Assembly (NCBI RefSeq): GCF_030160115.1
Contig: NZ_BSNS01000002.1
Coordinates: forward strand, 62,001-126,000
DNA length: 64,000 bases
Direction of reading: 5' to 3'
Source of the DNA: Devosia nitrariae
GTDB lineage: Bacteria; Pseudomonadota; Alphaproteobacteria; Rhizobiales; Devosiaceae
Shown here piece after piece: positions 45,507 through 54,177 of this stretch; the stretch's first letter is position 1; every line of letters begins with the position of its first letter. The notes under the pieces are model-generated. The model saw nothing but the letters and a program-made list of their open reading frames with translations. It made no database searches and was not told the DNA's origin. The position numbers and the translations under genes were made by a program.

Positions 45507-46538
45507 GTTGTCCTGCGGCGTGCGCGCGGGCCGATATTCGAAATTGGCCCGGACGATGCCGTGATCCGTGGTGCCCGCGGACTTGTGGTCCTCGAAGTTG
45601 AGATGGTCGGTGAGAATCTCCAGCCCGTCGAAGGCCCAGATCCGCTTCCTGCTGTTGTCGTAGAATTCCTGGCTGACGAGGATATGGTCGAGCGATTCAC
45701 GCTCGTTCTGATAGATGTGCGTGTAATAGACGTCGCGGGTGCTGCGGTATTGCTGCAGCGTCTGGCCGGAATAGAGGCCGGCATCGGTGCCGCCGGTCGA
45801 GAGGCCCAGTAGGTAGTTGGGTTGGCCTGTGAGGATGTTGACGGTATTGGAGAGCGTGCCGTCGTTGACGTCGCCGAGTATGACCGCCGGCTGATCGGTC
45901 CCGCGCAAGCGCTCGACGAGGATCATGCGCAGGGCCGCGGCCTCTGCCGTGCGACGGATGGTCGAGATCGCCGCGCCCAGCCCCTCGGCATGACGCTGAT
46001 GGATGTTCCTGACGTACCAGCCTTCCCGGAAGATGTCCGTCGGGCGCTTCGATTTCAGGTGACACACATAGACGTGGATATGCGGATGCTGCGGGCGGGT
46101 TTCGATTTCAAAATGCAGCACAGGGCGTGAGAAGCTGGTGATGCCGACGGAGATCTGGGGTGTCTGCGGATCGTCGCCCCGGCTCTGCAGCACGAAATCG
46201 GCGGGAAAGGCGGTGATCCATTCCGGCTCGCCGGCGAGCATGTCACTGCGTACCGCGCCGGCACAGACGATGCTTTGGCCGGAATGACCCGCCGGGGCAA
46301 GGACGGTGTGGGTATCCTCCAAGCCCGCCCGCGCGATGGCAGCCTGTAGCGAATCTGCGTGCCAGAGCTCCTGAAAACCGTAGACGTCGGCATGCATGCG
46401 CCTCAGCGCCGTGCCGAGCCAGGCGATCTTGGCCTCGTACTGGTCCTGCGTCCAGCCGGCGGCCCCATACATGGGCAGGCCGGGCTCGTTGAGATTGTAG
46501 AGGTTGCAGGTGGTGAAACTGACGGTCGTGCGCGCCAT
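45504..46538 (-). CDS. Endonuclease/exonuclease/phosphatase-fold protein
   Basis: A 344-residue metal-dependent hydrolase of the EEP superfamily with no signal peptide. Visible catalytic motifs are TTCNLYNL (N-terminal Asn), DVYGFQELWH (Glu), HVYVCHLKSKR, ILGDVNDG (Asp-Asn) and TTDHGIVRA (Asp-His). The substrate could be DNA, a phosphoester or a nucleotide; nothing here decides. GAGGGGAACACGC precedes the ATG. It lies between cobW and cobN on the same strand, with 108 bases to cobW and a repeat before cobN, so its link to B12 may be only positional. Confidence 0.8.
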   Translation of the reverse strand: MARTTVSFTTCNLYNLNEPGLPMYGAAGWTQDQYEAKIAWLGTALRRMHADVYGFQELWHADSLQAAIARAGLEDTHTVLAPAGHSGQSIVCAGAVRSDMLAGEPEWITAFPADFVLQSRGDDPQTPQISVGITSFSRPVLHFEIETRPQHPHIHVYVCHLKSKRPTDIFREGWYVRNIHQRHAEGLGAAISTIRRTAEAAALRMILVERLRGTDQPAVILGDVNDGTLSNTVNILTGQPNYLLGLSTGGTDAGLYSGQTLQQYRSTRDVYYTHIYQNERESLDHILVSQEFYDNSRKRIWAFDGLEILTDHLNFEDHKSAGTTDHGIVRANFEYRPARTPQDN

Positions 46539-46646
46539 TGCGTGTTCCCCTCGTTAAGGACCGGCGCCGCCAGCCGGCGCCGGATACAAGCCTAGCAAGG
46601 GCGGGTTGCGGTTCGGCGACGCCCGCTTCTGTTGGCTCCCCTCCCC

Positions 46647-47705
46647 CTATGCAGCCGCGGCGATCGCCGCCCGTTCGAGACTCGCGGTGATCGCCGCCCG
46701 GTCGAGGGGGCTTTCGCCGATGACGACGAGGGCCGTCTCACGAGTCTCGCCGTCCGCCCAGGGGCGGTCGAAATAGGCGGTGAGGCGCGGGCCGACGGCC
46801 TGGATGGCGAGGCGCGCCGGAGCCCCGTCGATGGCAGCGAAGCCCTTGAGGCGCAGCACGTCGTGGGTACGGATCGTCTCCTCGATGGTTTTCAGCAGGG
46901 CATCCTTGCCGGCTATCCTGGGCATGCGCAGCGAGAACGAGTCGAAATCGTCGTGTTCATGGCCTTCCCCGTCATGCTCGAGCTCGTGGTGGCTCTCGCG
47001 GCCTTCGAGATCGTCCTCGGAGCCGACGCCGAGCCCGAGAAGTGCGGCGACGTCGACATGGCCGTTGGCGGCGCGCACGATACCCGTGCCCGGACGCATC
47101 TCGGCGCGCACGCGGTTCTCGACCTGGCCGAGTGCTTCGACGCCGACGAGATCGGTCTTGTTGAGGACGACGAGATCGGCGGCGACGAGTTGGTCCTCGA
47201 ACAGCTCGCCCAGGGGGGTCTCGTGGTCGAGCATGTCGTCCGCCTGTCGCTGGGCATCGACGGCCGCCTCATCGGAGGCGAAACGCCCTTCGGCAAGAGC
47301 GGCGGCATCGACGACGGTCACCACGCCGTCGACGGTCACCTGCGCCTTGATCTGCGGCCAGTTGAAGGCGCGGATCAAGGGCTGCGGCAAGGCGAGACCC
47401 GAGGTTTCGATGACGATGTGGTCGGGCCGATCCTCGCGCTCGAGCAGCGCCTGCATGGTGGGGATGAAGTCGTCGGCAACGGTACAGCAGATGCAGCCGT
47501 TGGCGAGCTCGATCATATCCTCCTCGCGGCAGGTCTCGTCGCCGCAGCCGGCGAGGATCGACTTGTCGACGCCGATGTCGCCGAACTCATTGATGATCAA
47601 GGCGATGCGCTTGCCCTTGGCGTGGGAGAGCATATGGCGCACGAGCGTCGTCTTGCCGGCGCCGAGGAAGCCGGTAATGACGGTCGTGGGGATCTTGGTG
47701 CTCAT
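46647..47705 (-). CDS. cobW: Cobalamin biosynthesis GTPase CobW
   Basis: COG0523 GTPase thought to deliver cobalt to the CobNST chelatase. The 352-residue protein has P-loop GFLGAGKTT (12-20), the metal-binding ANGCICCT motif (about 64-71), NKTD and a C-terminal CobW_C domain. A histidine-rich insert (HHELEHDGEGHEHDD) lies between the two domains. The ATG overlaps the cbtA stop codon (ATGA). Being in one operon with cbtBA behind a B12 riboswitch identifies it as the cobalt member, as opposed to the zinc-linked COG0523 protein at 50984. Confidence 0.93.
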   Translation of the reverse strand: MSTKIPTTVITGFLGAGKTTLVRHMLSHAKGKRIALIINEFGDIGVDKSILAGCGDETCREEDMIELANGCICCTVADDFIPTMQALLEREDRPDHIVIETSGLALPQPLIRAFNWPQIKAQVTVDGVVTVVDAAALAEGRFASDEAAVDAQRQADDMLDHETPLGELFEDQLVAADLVVLNKTDLVGVEALGQVENRVRAEMRPGTGIVRAANGHVDVAALLGLGVGSEDDLEGRESHHELEHDGEGHEHDDFDSFSLRMPRIAGKDALLKTIEETIRTHDVLRLKGFAAIDGAPARLAIQAVGPRLTAYFDRPWADGETRETALVVIGESPLDRAAITASLERAAIAAAA

Positions 47706-48427
47706 GAGAGGCTCCGCGAGAACTGATCGTTGAGGCCGCCGAAGACGGCGCCGAGGATGATCCAGAACACTGCCGTTGTGCCGAGGGTCGCGGCGGCGAA
47801 CTGGGTGGCAAGGTGCGCGGGAACGGTTGAAGGCTCGTCGGGCACGGCCGGCGCGCCGAGGACGTGCGGCAGCACGACGAGGATGACCGCGGCTAGGATC
47901 GCCCAAGGCGCGCGGGTCTTGACGAGGAGGAGCGCGGCGGCGCCGGTGGCAAGGGCGGTGCCGACCCACCAGACCTGGCGGGCAAAGAGATCGCCGGCGG
48001 GCATGCCCGGCAACTCGGGCGCAAGCCCGAAGGCCGGCGCCAGCGAGAAGACGAAGAAGCCGGCAATGCCCCAGAGAACACCGTTGGCGAAGGTGATCGG
48101 AATGCTGGCCAACATCGAGACGGCGCCCAGCACCAGGGCGAAGCCGGCGGCGGCGAGAAGGTTGGCGAGGACAGTATAGGCGGTGCGCTCAAAGCCGTCC
48201 TGCGGGGTCCACTCCTCGACGACGGCGCCACCATCGCCTTCGGTGATTTCATGGGTATGCTCGGTGCCGTCCTCGTGGACGTGACCTTGCCCGTGCGTGT
48301 GACCTTCGCCCTCGAACGTCTCCGCATAGAGGATCAGGGGCGTAACACGAAAGTGCTGGATCGCCGACATGACGAGGCCAGCGCAAAGAGCCGCGAGGAC
48401 CGCGGCAAGAAACAGATTGCGGAACAT
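47702..48427 (-). CDS. cbtA: Cobalt transporter subunit CbtA
   Basis: Predicted membrane cobalt importer subunit, found almost only behind B12 riboswitches. The 241-residue protein has about six membrane segments beginning with NLFLAAVLAALCAGLVMSAI. A histidine-rich loop (GHTHGQGHVHEDGTEHTHE, about 42-60) could bind Co(II). The start at 48427 is the first in-family ATG. It lies 79 bases after cbtB and overlaps cobW by 4 bases. Confidence 0.9.
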   Translation of the reverse strand: MFRNLFLAAVLAALCAGLVMSAIQHFRVTPLILYAETFEGEGHTHGQGHVHEDGTEHTHEITEGDGGAVVEEWTPQDGFERTAYTVLANLLAAAGFALVLGAVSMLASIPITFANGVLWGIAGFFVFSLAPAFGLAPELPGMPAGDLFARQVWWVGTALATGAAALLLVKTRAPWAILAAVILVVLPHVLGAPAVPDEPSTVPAHLATQFAAATLGTTAVFWIILGAVFGGLNDQFSRSLS

Positions 48428-48506
48428 AGTTTCAGTTTCCCGGTTTCCGGATGCGAGACCGAACGCCAAAAGCGATGCTCGCCTTGCCGATCACGCGCCG
48501 CCTGCC

Positions 48507-48695
48507 CTAGTGGCAGGGAAAGCCCATGGCGTGGCGGGTGTCGTGGGCGCCGTTATGCAGGCGATAGTCGCCGGCAAAGCCGGTGCCTGCGAGCAGCACG
48601 AGACCGAGCATCAAGGCCAGGCACCCTGCGACGATGCGCTGGGACAGGGAAAGGGACTGAAAGCCCGACTGGGCGGTGGTGGTAGTGGTATTCAT
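48507..48695 (-). CDS. cbtB: Cobalt transporter subunit CbtB
   Basis: A 62-residue single-span membrane protein. The C-terminus HNGAHDTRHAMGFPCH carries the conserved CbtB histidines and final Cys-His, likely a metal site. The start ATG at 48695 is followed by a threonine run. It is the first gene after the cobalamin riboswitch, and its reading frame is open upstream, but that part is the RNA element and not protein. Confidence 0.9.
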   Translation of the reverse strand: MNTTTTTAQSGFQSLSLSQRIVAGCLALMLGLVLLAGTGFAGDYRLHNGAHDTRHAMGFPCH

Positions 48696-48750
48696 TGTGG
48701 CGACACCCTCCGTGCGCGAACAAATTGGACCGACAAGGCCCGGCTCGACG

Positions 48751-48930
48751 TGCTGGCAGGTCTCCTGGCTGGCGACGTCTGCGGACGCGGTGTCCGCAAT
48801 GTCTGCCTCACCTTCCCAGCACACGGCCAGTGGCAATAGAGGCGGACGCATCGCTTACAGTTGCGGGGGCAGCCACGGAATCGGTCCCTGATGGGTACGC
48901 CTCACCGTGTTCCCTTTTGATCCTCTCGCC
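48751..48930 (-). ncRNA. Cobalamin riboswitch
   Basis: On the minus strand the order of conserved elements is complete: AAAAGGGAACACGGTGAG, then CCGTGGCTGCCCCCGCAACT with GTAAGCG, then the B12 box GCCACTGG, then GGGAAGG, and finally GCCAGCCAGGAGACCTGCCA. The aptamer ends 56 bases before the cbtB start. It should shut off cbtB-cbtA-cobW (and perhaps genes further down) when adenosylcobalamin is plentiful. Confidence 0.95.
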
Positions 48931-49024
48931 CGCCGGGTCCGAGGAACCATCACACCGCAGATGTTGCACGCGCAAGCGAGCCGGTCAATGCTGTGGGCAA
49001 TTCGCCAAGTGGAGGATCAAGCCG

Positions 49025-49279
49025 ATGAAGAAGATTGAATTCTCGCGAGAGGAGACCAAGGCGATGGTCGGCGAGATCCAGGACTATTTCCGCGAGGAGC
49101 TGGACCAGACGATCGGCGACATTCCGGCCGAGATGCTGATGCGCTTCTTTGCCGAACGGATCGGCCCCTATTTCTACAATCGCGGGCTTTACGACTCGCA
49201 GGCGATCCTGATGGAGCGGATGGACGAGCTGACCGATACCATCTACGCGCTCGAGCAGAAGACGGATTTCGTGCGGTAG
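49025..49279 (+). CDS. DUF2164 family protein
   Basis: An 84-residue protein of unknown function. MKKIEFSREETKAMVGEIQD, then DYFREELDQTIGDIPAEMLM and FFAERIGPYFYNRGLYDSQA are the DUF2164 pattern. It is soluble and probably all-helical. The start is the ATG at 49025; its upstream frame overlaps the riboswitch on the other strand and is not coding. A palindromic repeat follows the stop. Confidence 0.82.
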   Translation: MKKIEFSREETKAMVGEIQDYFREELDQTIGDIPAEMLMRFFAERIGPYFYNRGLYDSQAILMERMDELTDTIYALEQKTDFVR

Positions 49280-49290
49280 TTGCTGGATGG

Positions 49291-49339
49291 TCGCGTTTTC
49301 GAACCGCAAAAGCGGTGCCCACTTTTGCTGAAAACGCTC
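49291..49339. repeat. Palindromic repeat, second half only
   Basis: GCGTTTTC (49293-49300) pairs with GAAAACGC (49330-49337), with GAACCGCAAAAGCGG and CACTTTTGC between. It is the clearest single-half copy of the family and lies just after the DUF2164 gene. Confidence 0.7.
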
Positions 49340-49424
49340 CAGACCTCGCGTCCTCCCTTGCCAGAAATGCAAAGAGACGGTCAGCTCCGCGTCAGCTCCC
49401 ATCCTGTGATTCGCCAGTGCAAAA

Positions 49425-49781
49425 TTGGGCTTAAACGTCCCGACCTTCGCGCCGATCGGCCTGCTCGTCGCCTCCAACGTCTTCATGACCTTCGCCTGGT
49501 ACGGGCACCTGAAGTTCCCGCATGCGGCACTTTGGGCCGTGGTGCTGGTCAGCTGGGGGATCGCCTTTGTCGAATACTGGCTGGCGGTGCCGGCCAACCG
49601 CATCGGTTACGGCACCTATAGCGGAGCGGAGCTCAAGACCATCCAGGAGGTCGTCTCCCTCTCGGTCTTCGTTCTCTTTGCCGTCTTTTATCTCGGCGAG
49701 AAGTTCACCCTCAACCACGGCATCGGCTTTGGGTTCATCGCGCTCGGCGCGTTCTTCGTCTTCAAGGGGCCGCTGAAGTAA
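49425..49781 (+). CDS. DUF486 family membrane protein
   Basis: A 118-residue integral membrane protein with four predicted membrane segments. SNVFMTFAWYGHLK near the N-terminus, EYWLAVPANRIGYGTYSGAE and TIQEVVSLSVFVLFAVFYLG are the DUF486 pattern, a family related to small DMT transporters. No ATG suits the start: TTG at 49425 is the best codon, without a clear Shine-Dalgarno, so the exact start is open. Function is unknown. Confidence 0.8.
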   Translation: MGLNVPTFAPIGLLVASNVFMTFAWYGHLKFPHAALWAVVLVSWGIAFVEYWLAVPANRIGYGTYSGAELKTIQEVVSLSVFVLFAVFYLGEKFTLNHGIGFGFIALGAFFVFKGPLK

Positions 49782-49841
49782 TCCCTCTGTCACGTCGATG
49801 TCACCCCAGCGTGACAGTGCCGGATTAGCTTGACCGCCTCC

Positions 49842-49943
49842 GGAGCTCTTCCGTCCGAATGAATCGGAACGCGAGCTCTGGGCTGTTGAATTATCGCGTT
49901 TTCGAACCGCAAACGTGGCATCCACTTTTGCTGAAAGCGCTCC
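49842..49943. repeat. Bipartite palindromic repeat (complete copy)
   Basis: First half: GAGCTCTTCCG pairs with CGGAA...GAGCTC (49843-49878). Second half: TCGCGTTTTCGAACCGCAAA to TTTTGCTGAAAGCGCTCC (49894-49943). It lies directly upstream of the metallophosphatase ribosome-binding site, so it is part of that leader. Confidence 0.68.
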
Positions 49944-49959
49944 AACCGAGGAGGCCAGA

Positions 49960-50889
49960 ATGATCGATCGTCGCACACTCCTGAAAGCGGCGGGCGCCGC
50001 CGCGCTGGTGACCCCGTTTGCCGGATTTTCCGTAAGGCCGGCCCTTTCCCAGGAGGCGCCCGTGTTCCAGTTCGGCATCATCGCCGATCCGCAATACGCG
50101 CCGTTCCCGCCCCGACCCGGCGGCACACGCTATTATGCCAACAGCCTATGGAAGCTCGATACGGCGCTGAAGACACTAAACGAGGAGCCGCTGGAGTTCG
50201 TGGCAACGCTCGGCGACATCATCGACCGGCACTGGGACAGCTACAGCGACATCCTGCCGATCTATGACCAACTCGCCCATCCGCACTTCTTCGTCCTTGG
50301 CAACCACGACTACGAGGTCGGGCAGGACTACCTTCGCTCGGTCGTGCGCAATATCGGGTTGGAGAAGGCCTATTATGATTTCACCGGTGGCGGCTACCGG
50401 TTCCTGGTGATCGATGGCAACGACGTTTCAACCTTCGCTCCGCCGGCCGACGATCCGCGGCTCGAGATCGCCGCCGAAAGGCTTGCCAAGCTTACCGAAA
50501 CCGGCGCCGAGAATGCGCAGCCCTGGAACGGGTCGCTCAGCGACGAGCAGTTCGCCTGGATGGAAGAGCGTCTTGCGAGCGCCAAGGCGGCCGGCGAGAA
50601 GGTGATCGTGCTCGGCCACTATCCGGTCTATCCGGCCAACATGCACAACCTCTGGGACAGCGAGCAGATCGTCGAGTTGTTGACAAGCCACGACAATTTC
50701 GTCGCCTATTTCAACGGACACAACCATGCCGGCAATTACGGCGCGATCGGCAACCAGCACTTCGTCAACTTCAAAGGCATGGTGGAAACGCCGGACGAGA
50801 CCGCGTTCGCGACCATTGCTGTCCATGACGATCGGCTAGAGATCACCGGGCACGGCCTTGAGGAAAGCCGCAGCCTCACCATCGGCTAA
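49960..50889 (+). CDS. Tat-exported metallophosphatase
   Basis: A calcineurin-like phosphoesterase of 309 residues. The N-terminus MIDRRTLLKAAGAAALVTPF is a twin-arginine signal, so the folded enzyme goes to the periplasm. All metal motifs are present: IADPQY, LGDIIDRHWD, LGNHDYE, LGHYPVY and NGHNHAGN. It resembles Mn-dependent ADP-ribose/CDP-alcohol diphosphatases, but a phosphodiesterase role cannot be excluded. GAGGAGG precedes the ATG. Confidence 0.85.
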   Translation: MIDRRTLLKAAGAAALVTPFAGFSVRPALSQEAPVFQFGIIADPQYAPFPPRPGGTRYYANSLWKLDTALKTLNEEPLEFVATLGDIIDRHWDSYSDILPIYDQLAHPHFFVLGNHDYEVGQDYLRSVVRNIGLEKAYYDFTGGGYRFLVIDGNDVSTFAPPADDPRLEIAAERLAKLTETGAENAQPWNGSLSDEQFAWMEERLASAKAAGEKVIVLGHYPVYPANMHNLWDSEQIVELLTSHDNFVAYFNGHNHAGNYGAIGNQHFVNFKGMVETPDETAFATIAVHDDRLEITGHGLEESRSLTIG

Positions 50890-50899
50890 AAACCGATGG

Positions 50900-50925
50900 G
50901 GGAAGGCCGCGCGGGTGGCTTTCCC
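50900..50925. terminator. Possible terminator hairpin
   Basis: GGGAAGGCC (50900-50908) pairs with GGCTTTCCC (50917-50925) with one G-T pair, between convergent stops at 50889 and 50984. No T-run follows, so the call is tentative. Confidence 0.4.
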
Positions 50926-50983
50926 GTATGTGGTTGCGCCGCAGAGACCAACGGGCGAAGGCGCCGGCCAGACTTCTTTGTCG

Positions 50984-52177
50984 TCAGCCCCAGCCCGGGA
51001 ACGGGTCCGGCAGGCGAGACCAGCTTTCCGGGTCGTAGACGCGGGCCGGCACGAGGCATGCGTCGAGCTGGCGGCGCACGGCCGCCTCGTCCATAGGATC
51101 GATGCCGATGAAGACGATCTCCTGGCGACGATCGCCCCAGACGGGATCGAGATAGGGCGCCATCGACGCGCGCCAATCGGGATCGTCGGGCCAGCGATGC
51201 TCGGGGACGGCGGCCCACCAGAGACCGCGCCGCTCGGTGCGCACCAGGGCGCCGGCCTGGCTTAGTTCGCCCACATGCCACGGGCGGGTGGCGAGCCAGA
51301 AGAAGCCCTTTGCGCGGACGACACCTGGCCAGGACCGGTTGACGAAGGCATTGAAGAGCTGCGGGTTGAACGGCTGGCGAGCACGGTAGACGAAGGAGCG
51401 GATGCCGTATTCCAGCGTCTCCGGCACATGGTCGGTAAAACCGCTCAGCTCCTTGAACCAGAGCGGATTGGCCTGCGCCGTTTCGAGATTGAAGAGGCCG
51501 GTATCGAGCACCGCCTCCAACGGCACCTGCGCGAAATCGGTTTCGATGATGCGGGCGACAGGATTGAGCGCCTTGATGATCTTGCGCGCGGCCTCGCGCT
51601 CGTGCGGTGCGGCCGTCGAGACTTTGTTGAGAACGATAACGTCGGCAAACTCGATCTGATCGACGAGGAGATCAACCAGTGCCCGCTCGTCCTCCTCGCC
51701 AAGGGATTCGCCGCGATCGCGCAGGAAATCCTGCGAGGCATAATCCTTGAGAAGATTGGCGCAGTCGACCACCGTGACCATGGTATCGAGGCGGGTGACA
51801 TCGGCCAGCGAAAAGCCGGTTTCGTCGCGGAAATCGAAGGTCGTGGCGACGGGCAGCGGTTCGGAGATGCCGGTCGATTCGATGAGGAGGTAGTCGAAGC
51901 GGCCGTCGCGGGCGAGGCGGGTGACCTCAGCCAGGAGATCGCCGCGCAGAGTGCAGCAGATGCAGCCGTTGGACAGTTCAACGAGCTGCTCATCGGTGCG
52001 CGAGAGATCAGCTCCACCCTCGCGCACGAGGGTGGCATCGATGTTCACCTCGCTCATGTCGTTGACGATGACGGCAACGCGCCGGCCGTCGCGATTGTTG
52101 AGGATGTGATTGAGCAGAGTGGTCTTGCCGGCTCCCAGGAACCCTGAGAGCACGGTGACGGGGAGCTTCCCGGACAT
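50984..52177 (-). CDS. Zinc-linked COG0523 GTPase (metallochaperone, ZigA/YciC type)
   Basis: G3E-family GTPase of 397 residues. P-loop [15 protein letters not shown] (12-26), [14 protein letters not shown] (metal site) and LNKVS are intact. A large CobW_C domain has [18 protein letters not shown] and [14 protein letters not shown], typical of the zinc branch. It ends the znuA-oxidoreductase-GTPase operon, so a role in allocating zinc under starvation is well supported. It is distinct from the cobalt CobW at 46647. The start ATG lies 7 bases after the oxidoreductase stop. Confidence 0.87.
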   Translation of the reverse strand: MSGKLPVTVLSGFLGAGKTTLLNHILNNRDGRRVAVIVNDMSEVNIDATLVREGGADLSRTDEQLVELSNGCICCTLRGDLLAEVTRLARDGRFDYLLIESTGISEPLPVATTFDFRDETGFSLADVTRLDTMVTVVDCANLLKDYASQDFLRDRGESLGEEDERALVDLLVDQIEFADVIVLNKVSTAAPHEREAARKIIKALNPVARIIETDFAQVPLEAVLDTGLFNLETAQANPLWFKELSGFTDHVPETLEYGIRSFVYRARQPFNPQLFNAFVNRSWPGVVRAKGFFWLATRPWHVGELSQAGALVRTERRGLWWAAVPEHRWPDDPDWRASMAPYLDPVWGDRRQEIVFIGIDPMDEAAVRRQLDACLVPARVYDPESWSRLPDPFPGWG

Positions 52178-52184
52178 GACTGGC

Positions 52185-53081
52185 CTATTGGAAAAGCAGC
52201 GACTGATGGGCGAAGGCGCCGGCGGCGGTGCCGTGGCCGATAGCGGCGGATACGCTGTGCATCGCGTGGGCAAGATCGCCGGCGGCGTAAACGCCGGCAA
52301 CGCTGGTCTGGCGCTTGTCGTCGACGCGCACGAACGTTGCCGGCCCCATTGTCTCGTGGGCACAGCCGAGCTGCTCGGCAAGATCGGTGGCCGGCAGCAC
52401 CTGGCGCGGCGAGAAGAGAGCGTCGACTTCGTAGGTGCCGCGCTGCGTGCGCACGGCGCGGATCTGGCCGTCGATCTGCTCGATGCCGATGACGGGCTCG
52501 GCGACGAGCCTGGCGTTGTAACGGGCAATGGCGTCGCGGGCGGCGGCGTCGAGTTCGGCGCCGTCGGCAAAGACAGTCAGATCGCCGGTCCAGTCGCTAT
52601 AGAGCGGCACGGCATGGGCGATGGCCTCAACCGGGATCAATGTGCCCCAGCGGCGGCCGGCAACCTCGTAACCGTGGCAATAAGGGCAATGCAGCACCGA
52701 TTTGCCCCAGCACTCGAGGAAGCCGGGCAGATCCGGGAATTGGTCGGCCACACCATAGGCGAGGACGAGGCGGCGCGCCTCACGGGTTTCGCCATTCTCG
52801 AGTGTCAGCGTAAAGCCGTCACTGCTCGTTGCCACGGTGGTGGCCCTGGCAGACTCGAAGACCACGGTTTCGTAGGCTTCGAGTTGGGCGCGGCCCTTGG
52901 CCAGGAGCTCGATCGGCGGCGTTCCGTCCATGGCAAAGACGTTGTGGGCGGCAGCCGAGAAGCGGTTGCGCGGCAGACCTGTATCGAGCACGCGCACCCT
53001 GCGGCGAGCGCGGGCAAGAGCGAGGGCGGCGCTGATGCCGGCAAAGCTGCCACCAACGACGATCACGTCATCCATGGTCAT
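52185..53081 (-). CDS. Thioredoxin-reductase-like FAD-dependent oxidoreductase
   Basis: A 298-residue flavoprotein. The N-terminal FAD motif [20 protein letters not shown] (7-26) is followed by the redox centre [10 protein letters not shown] (CXXC) and the C-terminal FAD motif [10 protein letters not shown]. The second dinucleotide fold lacks a clear GXGXXG ([12 protein letters not shown]), so NADPH use is not obvious. Its start overlaps the znuA stop by 4 bases (ATGA), placing it firmly in the Zur-controlled operon. Possible roles are reducing cysteine zinc sites or acting as a disulfide reductase; its substrate is unknown. Confidence 0.85.
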   Translation of the reverse strand: MTMDDVIVVGGSFAGISAALALARARRRVRVLDTGLPRNRFSAAAHNVFAMDGTPPIELLAKGRAQLEAYETVVFESARATTVATSSDGFTLTLENGETREARRLVLAYGVADQFPDLPGFLECWGKSVLHCPYCHGYEVAGRRWGTLIPVEAIAHAVPLYSDWTGDLTVFADGAELDAAARDAIARYNARLVAEPVIGIEQIDGQIRAVRTQRGTYEVDALFSPRQVLPATDLAEQLGCAHETMGPATFVRVDDKRQTSVAGVYAAGDLAHAMHSVSAAIGHGTAAGAFAHQSLLFQ

Positions 53082-54049
53082 TCTCCGAGGCAGTCGACGA
53101 GGGACGCGGCAATACCGCGAAGAAGTTCGGGGTAGAGATCGGGGCCTTCGGTCAAAAGCCCAGCTTCCGGATCGAGCACGCCGGTCCTCGCACCAGTGCC
53201 CCCGGTGATGGCGCTGATGATCGTCGGCTCGAACTGCGGTTCGGCAAAGACGCAGGCAGCGTCGAGTTCAGCAACACGTGCATTCAGCTCGTTGATGCGC
53301 TGGGCCCCGGGCATGACCTCGGGCGAGACGGTGATGGAGCCGGCGACGGTCAGGCCGAAACGGTTCTCGAAATACTGGTAGGCGTCGTGGAAGACGATGA
53401 ACGGCCTGTCAGCGACCGGGGCGACGGTCTCCTCGATCTCGGCGGTCAAGGCGTCGAGCTCGGTGAGCTCGCGCTCTGCGTTGGCCGCATAGGCCTTTGC
53501 GTTTTCAGGATCGGCTTCGGAAAGCGTCTCTGCAATGAGCGAGACCATGGCCTTGGCGTTCTGCGGATCGAGCCAGAAGTGCATGTCACCCTCTTCGTGC
53601 TCGTGGCCGTCCTCCTCATCGTGGCCGTGCTCCTCGTGACCCTCCTCCTCATGGGCGTGGTCGTGCCCCTCGCCCTCATGTTCATGGGCCTCGAAAGCGC
53701 CACCCTCGCGCACCGGCAGCAGGGTAACGCCGGGCGTTTCGGCGAGCTCGACAACCGTTGCATCGATGGACAGCGTTTCAAGCGCATCGGCCAGAAACAG
53801 TTCCAGGCCATGGCCGGTCCAGAAGACGAGATCGGCGTTCTGCAGAGCCCCGGCATCGGACGGTCGCAGGGCATAGGTGTGGGGGGACGCGTTGCCCTTG
53901 ACGAGAAGCGTCGGCTCACCGACGCCTTCCATCACCGCCGCGACCAGGGAATGCACCGGCTTGATGGACGCCACCACACTCGGCGCAGCGTTTGCCGTGC
54001 CGGTGAGCAGGAGTGCCGTGACGAGGGCAAGGGGAAGGGAACGGTGCAT
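53078..54049 (-). CDS. znuA: High-affinity zinc uptake periplasmic protein ZnuA
   Basis: Captures zinc in the periplasm for ZnuBC. The 323-residue protein starts MHRSLPLALVTALLLTGTAN with a signal peptide. Family motifs are VASIKPVHSLVAAVMEGVGE, GNASPHTYALRPSD and DMHFWLDPQNAK. Between them lies the charged ZnuA loop, about 35 residues with 11 histidines (from HEHEGEGHDH to GDMHFW). It is the first gene of the minus-strand zinc operon, facing znuC across two Zur-like sites. Confidence 0.95.
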   Translation of the reverse strand: MHRSLPLALVTALLLTGTANAAPSVVASIKPVHSLVAAVMEGVGEPTLLVKGNASPHTYALRPSDAGALQNADLVFWTGHGLELFLADALETLSIDATVVELAETPGVTLLPVREGGAFEAHEHEGEGHDHAHEEEGHEEHGHDEEDGHEHEEGDMHFWLDPQNAKAMVSLIAETLSEADPENAKAYAANAERELTELDALTAEIEETVAPVADRPFIVFHDAYQYFENRFGLTVAGSITVSPEVMPGAQRINELNARVAELDAACVFAEPQFEPTIISAITGGTGARTGVLDPEAGLLTEGPDLYPELLRGIAASLVDCLGE

Positions 54050-54087
54050 GGGCAGGCCTCTTGACGTGTGGGAGGGAGTGAACGAAG

Positions 54088-54126
54088 TGTTATGTTATTA
54101 CGTCGTTGCAGCGTTATGCTATAACG
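54088..54126. promoter_or_regulatory. Two Zur-type operators between znuA and znuC
   Basis: CGTTATGCTATAACG (54112-54126) is a perfect 6-3-6 palindrome. TGTTATGTTATTACG (54088-54102) is an imperfect copy of the same pattern. They lie 39 bases upstream of znuA and 51 bases upstream of znuC, the usual position of Zur sites controlling both directions. The gene for Zur lies in the znuC operon. Confidence 0.75.
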
Positions 54127-54177
54127 TGTAGAGCGAAGTCAAGACGGCCGTTGCAGGACTCCGGGCAAGACGCAGAC

